A DNA stretch of 64,000 bases, from contig NZ_JAAWWK010000001.1 of assembly GCF_012272835.1 (NCBI RefSeq), positions 186,001 through 250,000 on the forward strand, in the 5' to 3' direction. Source of the stretch: Spongiibacter thalassae (GTDB lineage: Bacteria > Pseudomonadota > Gammaproteobacteria > Pseudomonadales > Spongiibacteraceae). Below are positions 43,598-52,886 of the stretch, in pieces. The position numbers and the translations under genes are program-made. The notes beneath the pieces are model-generated. The model was not told the DNA's origin. It was given only the letters and a program-made list of their open reading frames with translations, and did no database searches. Within the stretch, counting starts at the first letter, position 1. Each line of letters starts with the position of its first letter.

Positions 43598-45091
43598 TTA
43601 TCGGGGAGAATTCATTATAGACGACTGAATTCCCTTTGGTTGATCTGTGCTTTCTATCAGTTCATCCAGTTTTCGACTCGGGCTGAGGGAGTTTTTAATC
43701 TGGGCGAGTCGGGGCCACACTGCTCGTCGTCCTGCCAGAATAAGATTTTCGATTTCATTGCCTTTGTACATAAACAGAATGTTGGAGCGTCGGTAGTCCT
43801 CGCGGCGTAGGATGACATTGATATCTCCAGTGTACTCTTGATCCAGCAGGCGGTGGCCGATGGTGAGTATGTTCCCCAGAGGTTGAGCGCGGGGTGTTTT
43901 TTCCAAAGTATTCTGGCCGAGTTTTAGCGCTTCAAGGCTAGCGTTATAAAAAAATCGTCGTGCGGAGCTATATAGGTTGCTGCGTGAAACAGCGGGTTCT
44001 GCGGTGAAAGGCAGAGCCAAGGGATTGATCAGGCTGACAATATAGTGGTTAACGCCATAGAGTCTGGCGAGACGTTTAGCGGGTAGGTCCTGAATCATTG
44101 AACCGTCTACCCAGCGGCGTGATGGCAGGTAGGGTATGAGGCGTCCGTGACCATCTTTGCACTCCAATTGTACAGCGCTGGTCATTCCGGGAACGGCGGA
44201 AGAGGCCATAGCAGCGGAGCGAAGTGTCACATCCGGTGAGGTGATGGCGTTCAGCAGTCGTGCTTTTTGGTGACGCTCCACCGGTGCTACGGAAATATTG
44301 ATATAGCGTCCGGTGTGTTCGTAGGCTTCTTGAAAGGTCATTTTGCTGCAAAAACTATCGATAAGTTCGGTTCGGATTTCGGCAGAGATTTTACCGCTGC
44401 GGTCGTTGAGGCTCTGCCAGACTTCTTTGCCTGTAAGTCGGGAATAACGTTTGCGCTCAAAATAGCCCGACGCGAATTCTTCATCTGTCATTGCGCCAAC
44501 CTGGACGCTGACCCATGATCCGGCGCTGGCACCTGAGATTACATTCGGTAGGCAACCTTGTTCTGCCAGTTCCGCGACCACCCCGTGGTGAAAGTAAATT
44601 AAACCTGCACCGCCGCTTAACATTAACGCTGAGCGACCATAGCAATGACTGGCTCGGCGCAGAAAGTCGGTTTTTTCGTTGTGCTTCAGACCTTGGCGCG
44701 GGTCCTTGCTGATGAGCTCGAACGCCTCTGTGAGACTGGCGATATACTCCTCGATCAGGTGCTTGGTGCCGACTTTGCTGCGGTGGTATAAGCGGGCATC
44801 GCCCATTCCCCCCATATTTCCGTGAACCCCTTCATTGAGGTGACGCAGGAGAGCGCTGACATCTCCGCTGTGGAGCAAGGTGTCGATCCGAGATTTCCTG
44901 CGCCGAATCTCGGCGTAGTCGTAAAGACGAGTGCGTTCGACGGCCCGCCATTGGTACAGGCCACTGATTTCGTCGTGTCGATTAGCTAGGGCCAGCCATT
45001 CGTCATAGTGAGTTGCGTTGGCCATGGCGCGACCCACACTGTCGAGGTCGGGCGCTTGCTTCATCAGTGATACTATTTTATGAACGCTCAA
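43598..45091 (-). CDS. Patatin-like phospholipase with DUF3336 domain
   Basis: A 497-residue lipase. An N-terminal DUF3336 region (YDEWLALANRHDEISG and on) precedes the patatin domain with oxyanion LSGGAGLIYFHHGVV, nucleophile SGASAGSW and catalytic Asp in WVDGSMIQDLPA, a layout of triacylglycerol lipases of the yeast TGL3/4/5 type. The start is TTG 45091, seven bases after GGAG; the frame open upstream overlaps the preceding gene and is basic and unlike the family, while ATG 45064 is an alternative. It is last gene of the esterase, wax ester synthase, patatin unit (37-base gap), so it may remobilise the neutral lipid its neighbour makes. Confidence 0.87.
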   Translation of the reverse strand: MSVHKIVSLMKQAPDLDSVGRAMANATHYDEWLALANRHDEISGLYQWRAVERTRLYDYAEIRRRKSRIDTLLHSGDVSALLRHLNEGVHGNMGGMGDARLYHRSKVGTKHLIEEYIASLTEAFELISKDPRQGLKHNEKTDFLRRASHCYGRSALMLSGGAGLIYFHHGVVAELAEQGCLPNVISGASAGSWVSVQVGAMTDEEFASGYFERKRYSRLTGKEVWQSLNDRSGKISAEIRTELIDSFCSKMTFQEAYEHTGRYINISVAPVERHQKARLLNAITSPDVTLRSAAMASSAVPGMTSAVQLECKDGHGRLIPYLPSRRWVDGSMIQDLPAKRLARLYGVNHYIVSLINPLALPFTAEPAVSRSNLYSSARRFFYNASLEALKLGQNTLEKTPRAQPLGNILTIGHRLLDQEYTGDINVILRREDYRRSNILFMYKGNEIENLILAGRRAVWPRLAQIKNSLSPSRKLDELIESTDQPKGIQSSIMNSPR

Positions 45092-45128
45092 TTTGAGTCT
45101 CCGGAAGTGAGTGCCGCAGCGGCTGCGA

Positions 45129-46565
45129 TTACTGCTTGGCTTTTCCCGCTTTGGTTGATCTGGTGCGTGTCGGGACTTTCTTCTTCTGTTGCTTTTTTTC
45201 CAGAGCTTCGAGCTCATCAAGGAGGTATACCGACACTTTCTGGATGTGGGGCAGAATGTCCGGGCAGGAGGTAAACGCGAAGTCGAGGTTGCCGTTGTAG
45301 CTACTCACCGTGATATTGACGCCAGCACCCTCTACTAACACTGATGGAATATACCAGGACTCCATTTTGGCGCCGTTGTAATAGAGCGCGTCTTTTGAAC
45401 CCGGTACATTTGAAATGAGCAGATTGCTGAAGCGCCGAGCGATACTGTTTTCCTTCGACGCCAGATCCAGCATGGCGGGAAGGCCAGTCATAACCATCCA
45501 TGCCTGCATGCCCTGGGGAGACATTTGCTGCATGTGCTCCTTTGCCGTTTTGCAGCAGTCCATGACGTATTGCATTCTCAATAGGGGATCTTCGATATGG
45601 CTGCCAATGGGAACCAGTAGGTTTGCCAAGGCATTTCCGCCGCTCATTGAGGCATCATTGCTTTTAAGTGCCATCGGGACCGCTGCGACCAATGATTTTT
45701 CAGGCAGGGCGTCGATCTCGGGCAAAAAGCGATGCAAAGCACCGCCGATCAGGGTTAGCACGGCGTCGTTGATGGTTGCGCCTTCCACCGAGACTGCGCG
45801 CAGGCGCTCTATACTGATCGACTGTGTAGCGACGCGGCGCCGCCATGTCAGAGAATCGCCCATTGGCGATTTCGGTGCAGTATAGGGTGCGATTAATTCA
45901 CTGTTTTTATCTGTGGCCGCGATGAGTGATTCGCGGGCTGCTGCTGTCAGGCTTTTTACTGAGCTAAAGCTGCTTTTAATTTGCTTGCGCAGCACGTCCG
46001 GCAGAAGTCTAGGGCTTTCCTTGATTTCCTTGTGGACTGATTTTGGTAGACCAACCGCCCAGAATGGCACCATATTCCGCTTTTCCGGGTCTGTGCTGAG
46101 CATACAAGTTTGCCAGCGTAGGCCTCGCATTCCATCGAACATGGCATGGTGGCCTTTGGTCAGAATGGCAAAACGCCCATCGTCCATCCCCTCTATCAGG
46201 TGGCATTCCCATAGGGGACGGGAAAAATCGAGCGGCTGAGAGTGAATATGGGAAACAAGTTCGCCAAGCTCCTTCTGGCCACCGGGCGAGGGTAAGCCCC
46301 AGCGGAAAAAGTGTTGATCCAAATCTACGTGATCAAGGGTTTCCCAAACGGGAGCGAGCTTTCGTATCAGCGAGTCCTGGTTTAGTTTCCAATTGCAGGG
46401 TGCCTCGCTGACGGGGATTGCGCGCATCGCGTCGTAGAGTTTGCGCAGGAAGTCGGGGCCGGCGTCGGCAGGGGGAGAAAAGATCTGCAGGCCGCAGCCG
46501 TGACGGGGGGCGTTTTCTGCCTCTGTATGGACGAACATCGCGTCAAGTAAGCCTAGCTTTTGCAT
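45129..46565 (-). CDS. Wax ester synthase/diacylglycerol acyltransferase (WS/DGAT)
   Basis: A 478-residue bifunctional acyltransferase of the AtfA/WS-DGAT family. The catalytic HHxxxDG motif is seen in TKGHHAMFDGMRG near residue 134. The conserved NVPG region appears as LLISNVPGSKD, and the opening LGLLDAMFVHTE is characteristic. It joins acyl-CoA to a fatty alcohol or diacylglycerol at the inner membrane, giving storage lipid. A frame extends upstream to 46751 but overlaps the preceding esterase gene; ATG 46565 with AAGG upstream is the better start. It lies 41 bases after the esterase gene and 37 before the patatin gene, forming a neutral-lipid operon. Confidence 0.93.
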   Translation of the reverse strand: MQKLGLLDAMFVHTEAENAPRHGCGLQIFSPPADAGPDFLRKLYDAMRAIPVSEAPCNWKLNQDSLIRKLAPVWETLDHVDLDQHFFRWGLPSPGGQKELGELVSHIHSQPLDFSRPLWECHLIEGMDDGRFAILTKGHHAMFDGMRGLRWQTCMLSTDPEKRNMVPFWAVGLPKSVHKEIKESPRLLPDVLRKQIKSSFSSVKSLTAAARESLIAATDKNSELIAPYTAPKSPMGDSLTWRRRVATQSISIERLRAVSVEGATINDAVLTLIGGALHRFLPEIDALPEKSLVAAVPMALKSNDASMSGGNALANLLVPIGSHIEDPLLRMQYVMDCCKTAKEHMQQMSPQGMQAWMVMTGLPAMLDLASKENSIARRFSNLLISNVPGSKDALYYNGAKMESWYIPSVLVEGAGVNITVSSYNGNLDFAFTSCPDILPHIQKVSVYLLDELEALEKKQQKKKVPTRTRSTKAGKAKQ

Positions 46566-46606
46566 GGTGTATACCTTATTAGTGTTTGTGTTATTTCTAT
46601 TGTGTG

Positions 46607-48484
46607 TCAGCGAGTTTGCGCTGGCCTGCAGGCCTCTGCTTGTTTTCTTTTGCTTCCTCCCGGTTGGTAGTGCTCCAGACCGGGATAGGGTATTGAGTCC
46701 CAGTAGTCGCCTTGTACGCCATAGATAAACAGCCTGGCGTAAAGGCGGCAAAGTTCATCCGATGAGGTCTTCAATCGGGGGTCTTGCAGCATTCTTCCTT
46801 TAATGTGTTCAACGCTGACTATGTTCCGCTCCATTCGGCAGGCGGAATGCACCGGTGAATCGAGTATCATCAGATTAGCTTGCAAGGTTCCACTGTCGGC
46901 GGGCCAGGGCGTCCATTGCGGGAGTGTTTGCTTGCCGTTTGAGCTGGGGTGGGCGCTAGTGGCGAAGGAAATCCAGTATTGGCGAATGGCTGCGCTGAGC
47001 GCAGTCATTTCCCGAAAACGCCGGCGGCCCAGAAGAAAGCGCAGCCAGGGACGCTCGGCAATCAGCCCGAACATAAACATAACTTCAAGCCCGTGTCCGG
47101 CACCGATAAGCACGGAAAGGTTTATCAAGGGCAGTCGCGGCCAGTCGTCCCAGTCAAAGCGGTAGGCAAAGACCGGGGCAGTGTTGTGTTTGACCAGACT
47201 TAAGGCGACTTCATCGACCGCAGCTGCCCGCCACATTTCCGATAGATAACGTCCATCGCGTTCGTATATAACAGGGTCCTTCGGCGTGGGTATTCGGCCA
47301 AAGCGCATATTGACGTAGTCGTCCGTATCGCCGGCCATAAACAGTTTGAATTCGTCGCGGTTGGCTCCGACCATCAGGGGTACTGGATTGTGCTTGTCGG
47401 GGTCGGCGAAAGCCTCGTGCCATGAGCAAGTGGGGAACACGGCACCATCGGCTATGGGGCTCGGTGTAGCATACATGCCCATTATCACTTCATTGAAGGG
47501 ACTCAATAGTTCTTCGGCGCTCAGGCTGTAGAGAAAATCCCTAATTGCATCGGCGTCCATCGCGTCCTGCAGTGTGCGTGCTTCAACAGCGGAGTTTGCT
47601 CGACCTGTTTTTTGCAGGAAGAGATTAATCATCTCCCTGGAGCTGTGGCGATGGCCGGGAGAGGGGGCATCTGCATAGTTTTGGGCTTGGTCGATGGTGT
47701 GATGGATGGTCACCGCGCTTTGGGCAATCGCGCGATGAAATAACCCTCGGGCCTGAGGTACCAACACCATGCTCAGCGTATTGATCCCGCCTGCCGATTC
47801 GCCAAATACGGTTACGTTGTCGGGGTCACCGCCGAACTCGGCAATATTATCCTGTACCCAACGCAATGCCTGTACACAGTCCAGTGTGCCAAAGTTGCCA
47901 GAAGCGTCTTCCGGTGTTTCGGCCTCCGCGCTCAACGCCGAGTGATAAAACCAGCCGAGTATGCCGAGGCGGTGGTTAAAGGTGACGACCACCACCTCAC
48001 CGTTGGCGGCGAAGTAGGGAATGTTGTATGCGGAAAGGTCGGCCGCGCCGGCAGAGTTACCGCCACCATAAATCCACACCATCACAGGAAGTTTCTTACC
48101 GGACTTTTCCGGCGACCAGATATTCATATACAAGCAGTCTTCGCTGCCGGCGGGCCGATTGTAGGCTTCTTTGGGGAAGCCGCCGCTGGCGCTGCCGATT
48201 TGAGCGGGTTTGTTGCCGGCCTGCAGGGCGTCGCGCACCCCAGTCCACGGCGTGGGTGGGCGGGGCGCCTTCCAGCGTAGTTCACCCACGGGGGGCGCGG
48301 CATAGGGGATCCCTTGCCAGGACAGCAAGCCATTTTTATCCCTGAAGCCGATAACCTCTCCGTAGCGGGTGCGGCGAAGACTCTCGGGAACAGCGCTGCG
48401 TTCCTGATTCGTTGCGGAATTTTTTTTGAGCAAATAGATCGCGCAGAGGATTACAGTGAGAGTGGCGATCGCGAAATAAGGCAT
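46607..48484 (-). CDS. Carboxylesterase type B
   Basis: A 625-residue esterase of the acetylcholinesterase/carboxylesterase B family. Visible are RYGEVIGFRDKNGLLSWQGIPYA at the start of the domain, EDCLYMNIWSPE, the oxyanion-hole IYGGGNSAG, the nucleophile FGESAGGINTLSM and a His in GAGHGLEVMF. One N-terminal hydrophobic segment (AIATLTVILCAIYLL) makes it an anchored periplasmic or exported enzyme. ATG 48484 is preceded by GAGGA at good spacing, better than GTG 48502. It hydrolyses an ester, perhaps outside the inner membrane, releasing alcohol and acid to the pathway. It is first gene of the operon with the wax ester synthase and patatin genes. Confidence 0.9.
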   Translation of the reverse strand: MPYFAIATLTVILCAIYLLKKNSATNQERSAVPESLRRTRYGEVIGFRDKNGLLSWQGIPYAAPPVGELRWKAPRPPTPWTGVRDALQAGNKPAQIGSASGGFPKEAYNRPAGSEDCLYMNIWSPEKSGKKLPVMVWIYGGGNSAGAADLSAYNIPYFAANGEVVVVTFNHRLGILGWFYHSALSAEAETPEDASGNFGTLDCVQALRWVQDNIAEFGGDPDNVTVFGESAGGINTLSMVLVPQARGLFHRAIAQSAVTIHHTIDQAQNYADAPSPGHRHSSREMINLFLQKTGRANSAVEARTLQDAMDADAIRDFLYSLSAEELLSPFNEVIMGMYATPSPIADGAVFPTCSWHEAFADPDKHNPVPLMVGANRDEFKLFMAGDTDDYVNMRFGRIPTPKDPVIYERDGRYLSEMWRAAAVDEVALSLVKHNTAPVFAYRFDWDDWPRLPLINLSVLIGAGHGLEVMFMFGLIAERPWLRFLLGRRRFREMTALSAAIRQYWISFATSAHPSSNGKQTLPQWTPWPADSGTLQANLMILDSPVHSACRMERNIVSVEHIKGRMLQDPRLKTSSDELCRLYARLFIYGVQGDYWDSIPYPGLEHYQPGGSKRKQAEACRPAQTR

Positions 48485-48672
48485 GACGTTCCTCAGTAGC
48501 ACTGATAAATGTGTGTGAGCATACTTGCGTAGCTACCAGAGTCGCTTTGGTTTTGTGAAATATGCGCATATAGGTGTCTCAGCGTTCAGCCGCTACATTT
48601 CCGATCAATGAGCTCGCGCTGGGGCATCGTTTTTGGAACAAATTGCCAATCGTTTTTAGTCTTTTAAAAAGC

Positions 48673-48688
48673 ATACCTAGTTATACAA
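48673..48688. promoter_or_regulatory. Shared motif upstream of the esterase-lipid operon
   Basis: ATACCTAGTTAT (48673-48684) is the most symmetric form of the 12-base motif. TAGTTATACAA (48678-48688), overlapping it, also fits the FadR-type pattern TnGTnnnACnA. It lies about 190 bases before the esterase start. Confidence 0.45.
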
Positions 48689-48762
48689 TAGCCTATTGCC
48701 ACGTATATAACAAGCTTGGGCTACTCCTGGGCGAGTCAGGGAGCAAACGTAACCCTTTACTG

Positions 48763-49173
48763 TTATTTCCCTCGGCCGGGACAGAAAGTCTGGGATATAC
48801 GCCATATAAGCAATGCTATTATCGCGACAATGACACCCAGCAGATGTGCTTCTACGGCAACCCGTGCATTAATCAGCGGAGCGATGGGAATAATCGAGGT
48901 GCCAACCAGGGTTTCAAATGCGATTTTTACGATAACAAGCCATGCTATAACCAAGGACATCCGTTTGCCCTGGAGTGCGTCCAGCGCAGACAGTAAAAGC
49001 AGTATTCCGTGAATTAATCCCGATAGGCCGTAGTAATCTTCCTCGCCTGGAATAACCATAAAGAGCGATACGCCGAGAATTAATGAAAACCCGGCAGTCA
49101 CTCGCCATATACCGATACGTGATAAGCGGTTTTCATACAGAACAAAGACAATTGCCAGCGCGCTGACATTTGT
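48763..49173 (-). pseudogene. Rhombosortase-like intramembrane protease, 5'-truncated
   Basis: The open frame runs from 49173 down to a stop at 48763, with GTG 49101 the first usual start. The protein is almost wholly membrane-embedded and contains YYGLSGLIHG (Ser and the following HG), VKIAFETLVG and ARVAVEAHLLGV (His), the order and spacing of the catalytic half of rhombosortase, a rhomboid-type protease paired with GlyGly-CTERM proteins. The first membrane segments expected before this part are missing: a stop (TAA at 49176-49174) interrupts the frame and what precedes it does not resemble the family. I call it a remnant, but a short functional form with an unusual start cannot be excluded. 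Confidence 0.5.
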
Positions 49174-49284
49174 TTACCCAGGCTGGGCTGATATGGCGTG
49201 CGCCCCTGAGAGCGCTTGCGCGTTCGGCATGCTCTGCGTGCTAAAATCGCACTCGTGTTCGCAGGGAGCGGTCTACGTCATATG

Positions 49285-51672
49285 TCAGTACTTTAGCGTT
49301 AGCTGCGCGGCGATAGTTCGTGGTGGTGCAAGAGCGCCAAAGTAGCTGGGGTTCTCAAAAGTCGGCAACAGGCTGGAAAGCGGTGCAGTCGCTTTGAATG
49401 ACAGATTGCGCTCATTGGTAAGGTTTCTTCCGATCAGCGAAATCGTCCAGCTTTCGTTAATACTGCCGAAAGAGAGATTTCCGTTTACCGTCATAAAGGC
49501 GTCGCGATAAGTGTTGGGGTCGCCGAAAGCATCAAATAGTGCGTCATCGGTGTAAGAGGCCTGTACACTGGCGTTCACGCTGTAAGAATCAAGCACCGTG
49601 CCTCTGTAGCGCATACCCGCGCTTCCGGTATTTTTCGGAGCATTTGCCATACCCTGTCCAGATAGATCCTGGACGCCGTCTGTGCAGCCTTCGCTTTCTG
49701 TTTGACCGCCGTAGCATGGGGCGTCTGCAAATGTCTCATATTCAGCGACGGTGTAGGCATAAGCGATGGAGAGCCATAATTGCTCGGTCAGAGCGAGTTG
49801 CCAGTCTGACTCAAAACCCTCGGTCGTTGCACTGCCTGCGTTGGTGGCGATCAGAGTAAACTGGCTGGACGGCAGGTACTGAAGCTGCAGATTGGTGTAG
49901 TTGCTTTGGAATGCTGCTAGAGATAATCGCATTCGGCCATTAAAGGCCTCGATTTTGGTGCCGACTTCAATCCCGTCTACCGTTTCATCGTCGAACTCAA
50001 ATTCCTGAGCGGGCTCGCCGTTGGCGTCTACTCCCGAAATGCTTTCAAATCCGCCTGATTTATAACCCTCTTTATAGGTTAGATAGAGTTGTGCGGAGTC
50101 TAGGTAGTCGGTGAGCAACTCGTAGTAATCCCACTGAAGGGTTGCGGAAGGGTGGAAGTATTCAACCTCGCGGGTGCCCTTCAGGTTGTTAATGTCTGTG
50201 CGACCGATAAAGGTTCCGACCGCCTTCCCGCCGCGCTCATTACTTTGGGGGTCGCGAAGGTCTCCGGATATCTGGTTATAAAGTGCATCCTTGGACTCGA
50301 TGTTGTAGCGTGCGCCGAAGTTCAGGCTTAGTGCCGAAGTGATTTCCCACGTTACATCTCCAAAAACAGCAAAGGTGTCTGAGGTGGTTTCAAGGCTCGC
50401 GGCAGAGCTAAAGCCCGCTCCATCCAGGGTTAAGCCGCTCAATGTATCCAGCAGTGCGGCAGGCAGTAATATCTCGGCAACGACGTTGGGTAAGCGGAAA
50501 TCGGCAAAGGTCCCCGCCGCTCTATTCTGCGATTCGTAGTAAATACCCAGCATGGGGGTTAGCTTGTTGAATTCATTAAAGTCGACACGAATTTCCTGAG
50601 ATATCGTGCGGCTTTTATCGGGAAAGCCCGCATCGATAAACTCGGTATTGGTATAGTCAGTATCGACCCCCGAGTAGGTGTCCAGAGTCTGGTAGCCGGT
50701 AGTTGATGTGACTGACAATCGTGAAAACTCGGCCTCCAGGGCTAATGTGTGGCTTGACAGTTCTCCGAATTTGCCAGAGTTGTCGATTCCACGTTGATAA
50801 AGCGGCTGCGCGGTGATGCCGCCGATCAATTGCCCTTCATAAAGAACGTCATTCGCCTGACAGTCGTCGGTGCTGCCGATCGAGCCGAGAAAGCTACGGT
50901 AGGTTGGATCGCATTGCATAAGCTCTGACCCGATGCCGACCTCCTCAAAGTCGCTGTGAAAATAGATGTGGGCGACAGACAGATTATCAGTTGCTGCCCA
51001 TGTGAGGGTGGTGCGGAGCAGGTCTCGCGTTAAATTGGGCGAATTCTTGCCTAAATAGGTTTGTTGATACCCTGTGTTTTTCCGTCGTTGGGCGGCGATC
51101 CTTCCGGCTATGCGTTCGGTCAGAGGTGCGGCTATCGCGACCTCGAACAGTTGTTCTTCTGTCTCTGGCTCATAGCTGGTGCGCAGGGAGGCTTCCAGTT
51201 CCTGTCCGGGGCGGCGTGTCATCACATTGATCAGACCGGCCGTCGTATTTTTGCCAAAGTCTACTCCCTGAGGGCCTCGCAAGACTTCGATTTGCTGAAT
51301 ATCGAACAGCCCACTTTGGAACCACTGAGCGTTGGTGTAGAACTGTCCGTTTATAGCCAGTCCAACGGTCATGTCGAAGGGGTTCAGGGAGCTTATTGTA
51401 CCGATTCCGCGCATGGAGACAGAGGGCACCCCGGTAGGAGATTTTGATATGTCGAGGTTGGGAGTCGACTCGGCAATATTGTTGAAATTTGACGAGCCAA
51501 AGGCGTCCAGTTCTTCACCGGAAATGGCCGACACCGAATAGGTGGTGTCCATCAGCGATTCATCGCGCTTGCGAGCCGTAACAACAACCTCTTCCAGCAT
51601 CTGTGACAGTGCGTCCAACGGGGTAAGCGAGAAGGCCAGGACGGAAGAGAGCAGGACTCGGTGCGTTTTCAT
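49285..51672 (-). CDS. TonB-dependent outer membrane receptor
   Basis: A 795-residue receptor from ATG 51672, which opens a normal signal peptide (MKTHRVLLSSVLAFSLTPLDA). It shows LEEVVVTARKRDESLMD (TonB-box region), a plug with SMRGIGTISSLNPFDMTVG and VEVLRGPQGVDFGKNTTAG, and a barrel ending in PRTIAAQLTLKY. The frame is open to 51768, but the extra residues are unlike a signal sequence. It is only distantly related to the tandem pair at 15.7-20.9 kb and probably binds a different ligand. It has its own 3' neighbour, the truncated rhombosortase-like gene, and lies downstream of an NTF2-like gene on the same strand, 220 bases away. Confidence 0.92.
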   Translation of the reverse strand: MKTHRVLLSSVLAFSLTPLDALSQMLEEVVVTARKRDESLMDTTYSVSAISGEELDAFGSSNFNNIAESTPNLDISKSPTGVPSVSMRGIGTISSLNPFDMTVGLAINGQFYTNAQWFQSGLFDIQQIEVLRGPQGVDFGKNTTAGLINVMTRRPGQELEASLRTSYEPETEEQLFEVAIAAPLTERIAGRIAAQRRKNTGYQQTYLGKNSPNLTRDLLRTTLTWAATDNLSVAHIYFHSDFEEVGIGSELMQCDPTYRSFLGSIGSTDDCQANDVLYEGQLIGGITAQPLYQRGIDNSGKFGELSSHTLALEAEFSRLSVTSTTGYQTLDTYSGVDTDYTNTEFIDAGFPDKSRTISQEIRVDFNEFNKLTPMLGIYYESQNRAAGTFADFRLPNVVAEILLPAALLDTLSGLTLDGAGFSSAASLETTSDTFAVFGDVTWEITSALSLNFGARYNIESKDALYNQISGDLRDPQSNERGGKAVGTFIGRTDINNLKGTREVEYFHPSATLQWDYYELLTDYLDSAQLYLTYKEGYKSGGFESISGVDANGEPAQEFEFDDETVDGIEVGTKIEAFNGRMRLSLAAFQSNYTNLQLQYLPSSQFTLIATNAGSATTEGFESDWQLALTEQLWLSIAYAYTVAEYETFADAPCYGGQTESEGCTDGVQDLSGQGMANAPKNTGSAGMRYRGTVLDSYSVNASVQASYTDDALFDAFGDPNTYRDAFMTVNGNLSFGSINESWTISLIGRNLTNERNLSFKATAPLSSLLPTFENPSYFGALAPPRTIAAQLTLKY

Positions 51673-51765
51673 GGTAAGGATGCTATCCATTGTTATCATC
51701 ATTATTTTGAAAAAAAATAGTAATCTAAGTGATAGTTGTCGGCAAGCGGTAGATCCTTCGCATTT

Positions 51766-51794
51766 CACATAGCCACAGTGAGCCTCGCTATGTG
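51766..51794 (-). terminator. Hairpin between the NTF2-like gene and the TonB receptor gene
   Basis: CACATAGC (51766-51773) and GCTATGTG (51787-51794) are exact complements around a 13-base loop, about 100 bases after the NTF2-like stop on the minus strand. There is no T-run; possible terminator. Confidence 0.4.
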
Positions 51795-51892
51795 TAATAA
51801 ATACAGGGGGCGTCGGTGGCTTGCCGTGTAGCTAACGGATGTGTCGTCAAATTGCGGGCGCGGCACGATCTGTCGGTGGCCAGGAGTTCGGC

Positions 51893-52468
51893 TTATCCGT
51901 CAATGCTATCGGGAAAGCGTAAACCGATCCGCTTCGGGTCAACGGCCAGGGGGCGTTCATAGGAGGGGTCCAGCTTGTCTCTGCGGGGGATGCCAGTACC
52001 GAGGAACGCGTCGAGGGCTTCACGTGGCATCGGTACTTCGCCTGGGGCACCTGACCAGTCGATGAGGCATTTGCGAGTAACGATGCCCCATTGCCCATCG
52101 CGTTTTTCCAATCTGTCGATGTAGCGTCCTCCGCCGAGGGAGAGGGGTGCGCCGTGCTTGTTCATTGCTGCAAACATCCAATAGGTTTCGGTGTGAGCCG
52201 TGTCGCCGTCGAGTTCGCAGGTGTGATTGGTGACAATGTGCTGGGTGCTGTGCTGATAGGTGGTGTGGTGGTTAATGGCCCAGTTGGCGAAGGCCTCGCG
52301 GTCCCCGACAAACATGCCATGATCATCTATGGCATCCGGGTGATAGACCGATACCAATAGTTCCCTGTCCAGGCGATCGACGCCCCGGCAGTAAAGGTGC
52401 ATGCAATCCAGTATGGCCTGTCGGTCTGCCAGCTCGGTTACAGTGGCAACTAATTGCTGTTGATTCAT
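51893..52468 (-). CDS. SnoaL/NTF2-like protein
   Basis: A 191-residue alpha+beta cone protein of the SnoaL-like/NTF2 superfamily. It contains the usual opening DRQAILDCMHLYCRGVDRLD, the HPDAIDDHGMF segment, HIVTNHTCELDGDTAHTETY and WGIVTRKCLIDWS. Relatives include bile-acid 7-alpha-dehydratase, scytalone dehydratase and ring-hydroxylase small subunits, so a dehydratase or isomerase on a cyclic substrate is possible. ATG 52468 is the preferred start, ten bases after GAGG; the longer frame runs into the motif-bearing promoter. It is transcribed divergently from the TonB receptor at 52887, with a shared 12-base motif between. Function is inferred only from the fold. Confidence 0.82.
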   Translation of the reverse strand: MNQQQLVATVTELADRQAILDCMHLYCRGVDRLDRELLVSVYHPDAIDDHGMFVGDREAFANWAINHHTTYQHSTQHIVTNHTCELDGDTAHTETYWMFAAMNKHGAPLSLGGGRYIDRLEKRDGQWGIVTRKCLIDWSGAPGEVPMPREALDAFLGTGIPRRDKLDPSYERPLAVDPKRIGLRFPDSIDG

Positions 52469-52886
52469 CGTAAGCATCCTCTTGTTATGTTTATGGGTTG
52501 ATTGCAGGTGAACGGAAATGTCCAGATCAAACAAAAACTATACCTAGTATACCAATTGGTTGATTGTAGGGGCAGAGCCGTTTGGTGCGCAATGGGTAAA
52601 TGTCAGGCTGGCAGCCAGTGTGCGGTCTAAGTAATTGTACCTACGGGGCCGAGTAAAGTCGGTTTAACTTAGGTAGATTTGGAGCGGTTTATTGGGAGTT
52701 TCTTAATGGTGTGAGCGTAACATGCTGATATATATCGTTTTACTGTGACAGGCTTTGAGTTCGGCTAATAGGGTCAGCATTCTGGTGTTGGGAATGGCGG
52801 GTGCGGCGAGCGGCTTGCGAAAGACCAATAAATAGATTACCTTTTATACCCTTAATTAATAATGAGCATTTCAAGAGGGCTTCTCT
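52469..52886. other. Divergent promoter region
   Basis: 418 bases between the NTF2-like gene (minus) and a TonB receptor gene (plus). It holds the motif at 52540-52551, nearer the NTF2-like gene. No gene or hairpin of note was seen in the remainder. Confidence 0.45.
52540..52551. promoter_or_regulatory. Shared 12-base motif in a divergent promoter
   Basis: ATACCTAGTATA followed by CCAATTGG. It shares ATACCTAGT with the site at 48673 and lies 72 bases before the NTF2-like start. Confidence 0.45.

Noticed and set aside
45092-45220. N-terminal extension of the patatin protein
   Set aside because: The extra 43 residues are basic and low in family likeness and would overlap the wax ester synthase gene; TTG 45091 with a GGAG site is a better start.
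48574-48996. 140-codon plus-strand frame opposite the rhombosortase-like sequence
   Set aside because: Its opposite strand encodes a coherent membrane protein with catalytic motifs; this frame is compositionally odd and overlaps the shared promoter motif.
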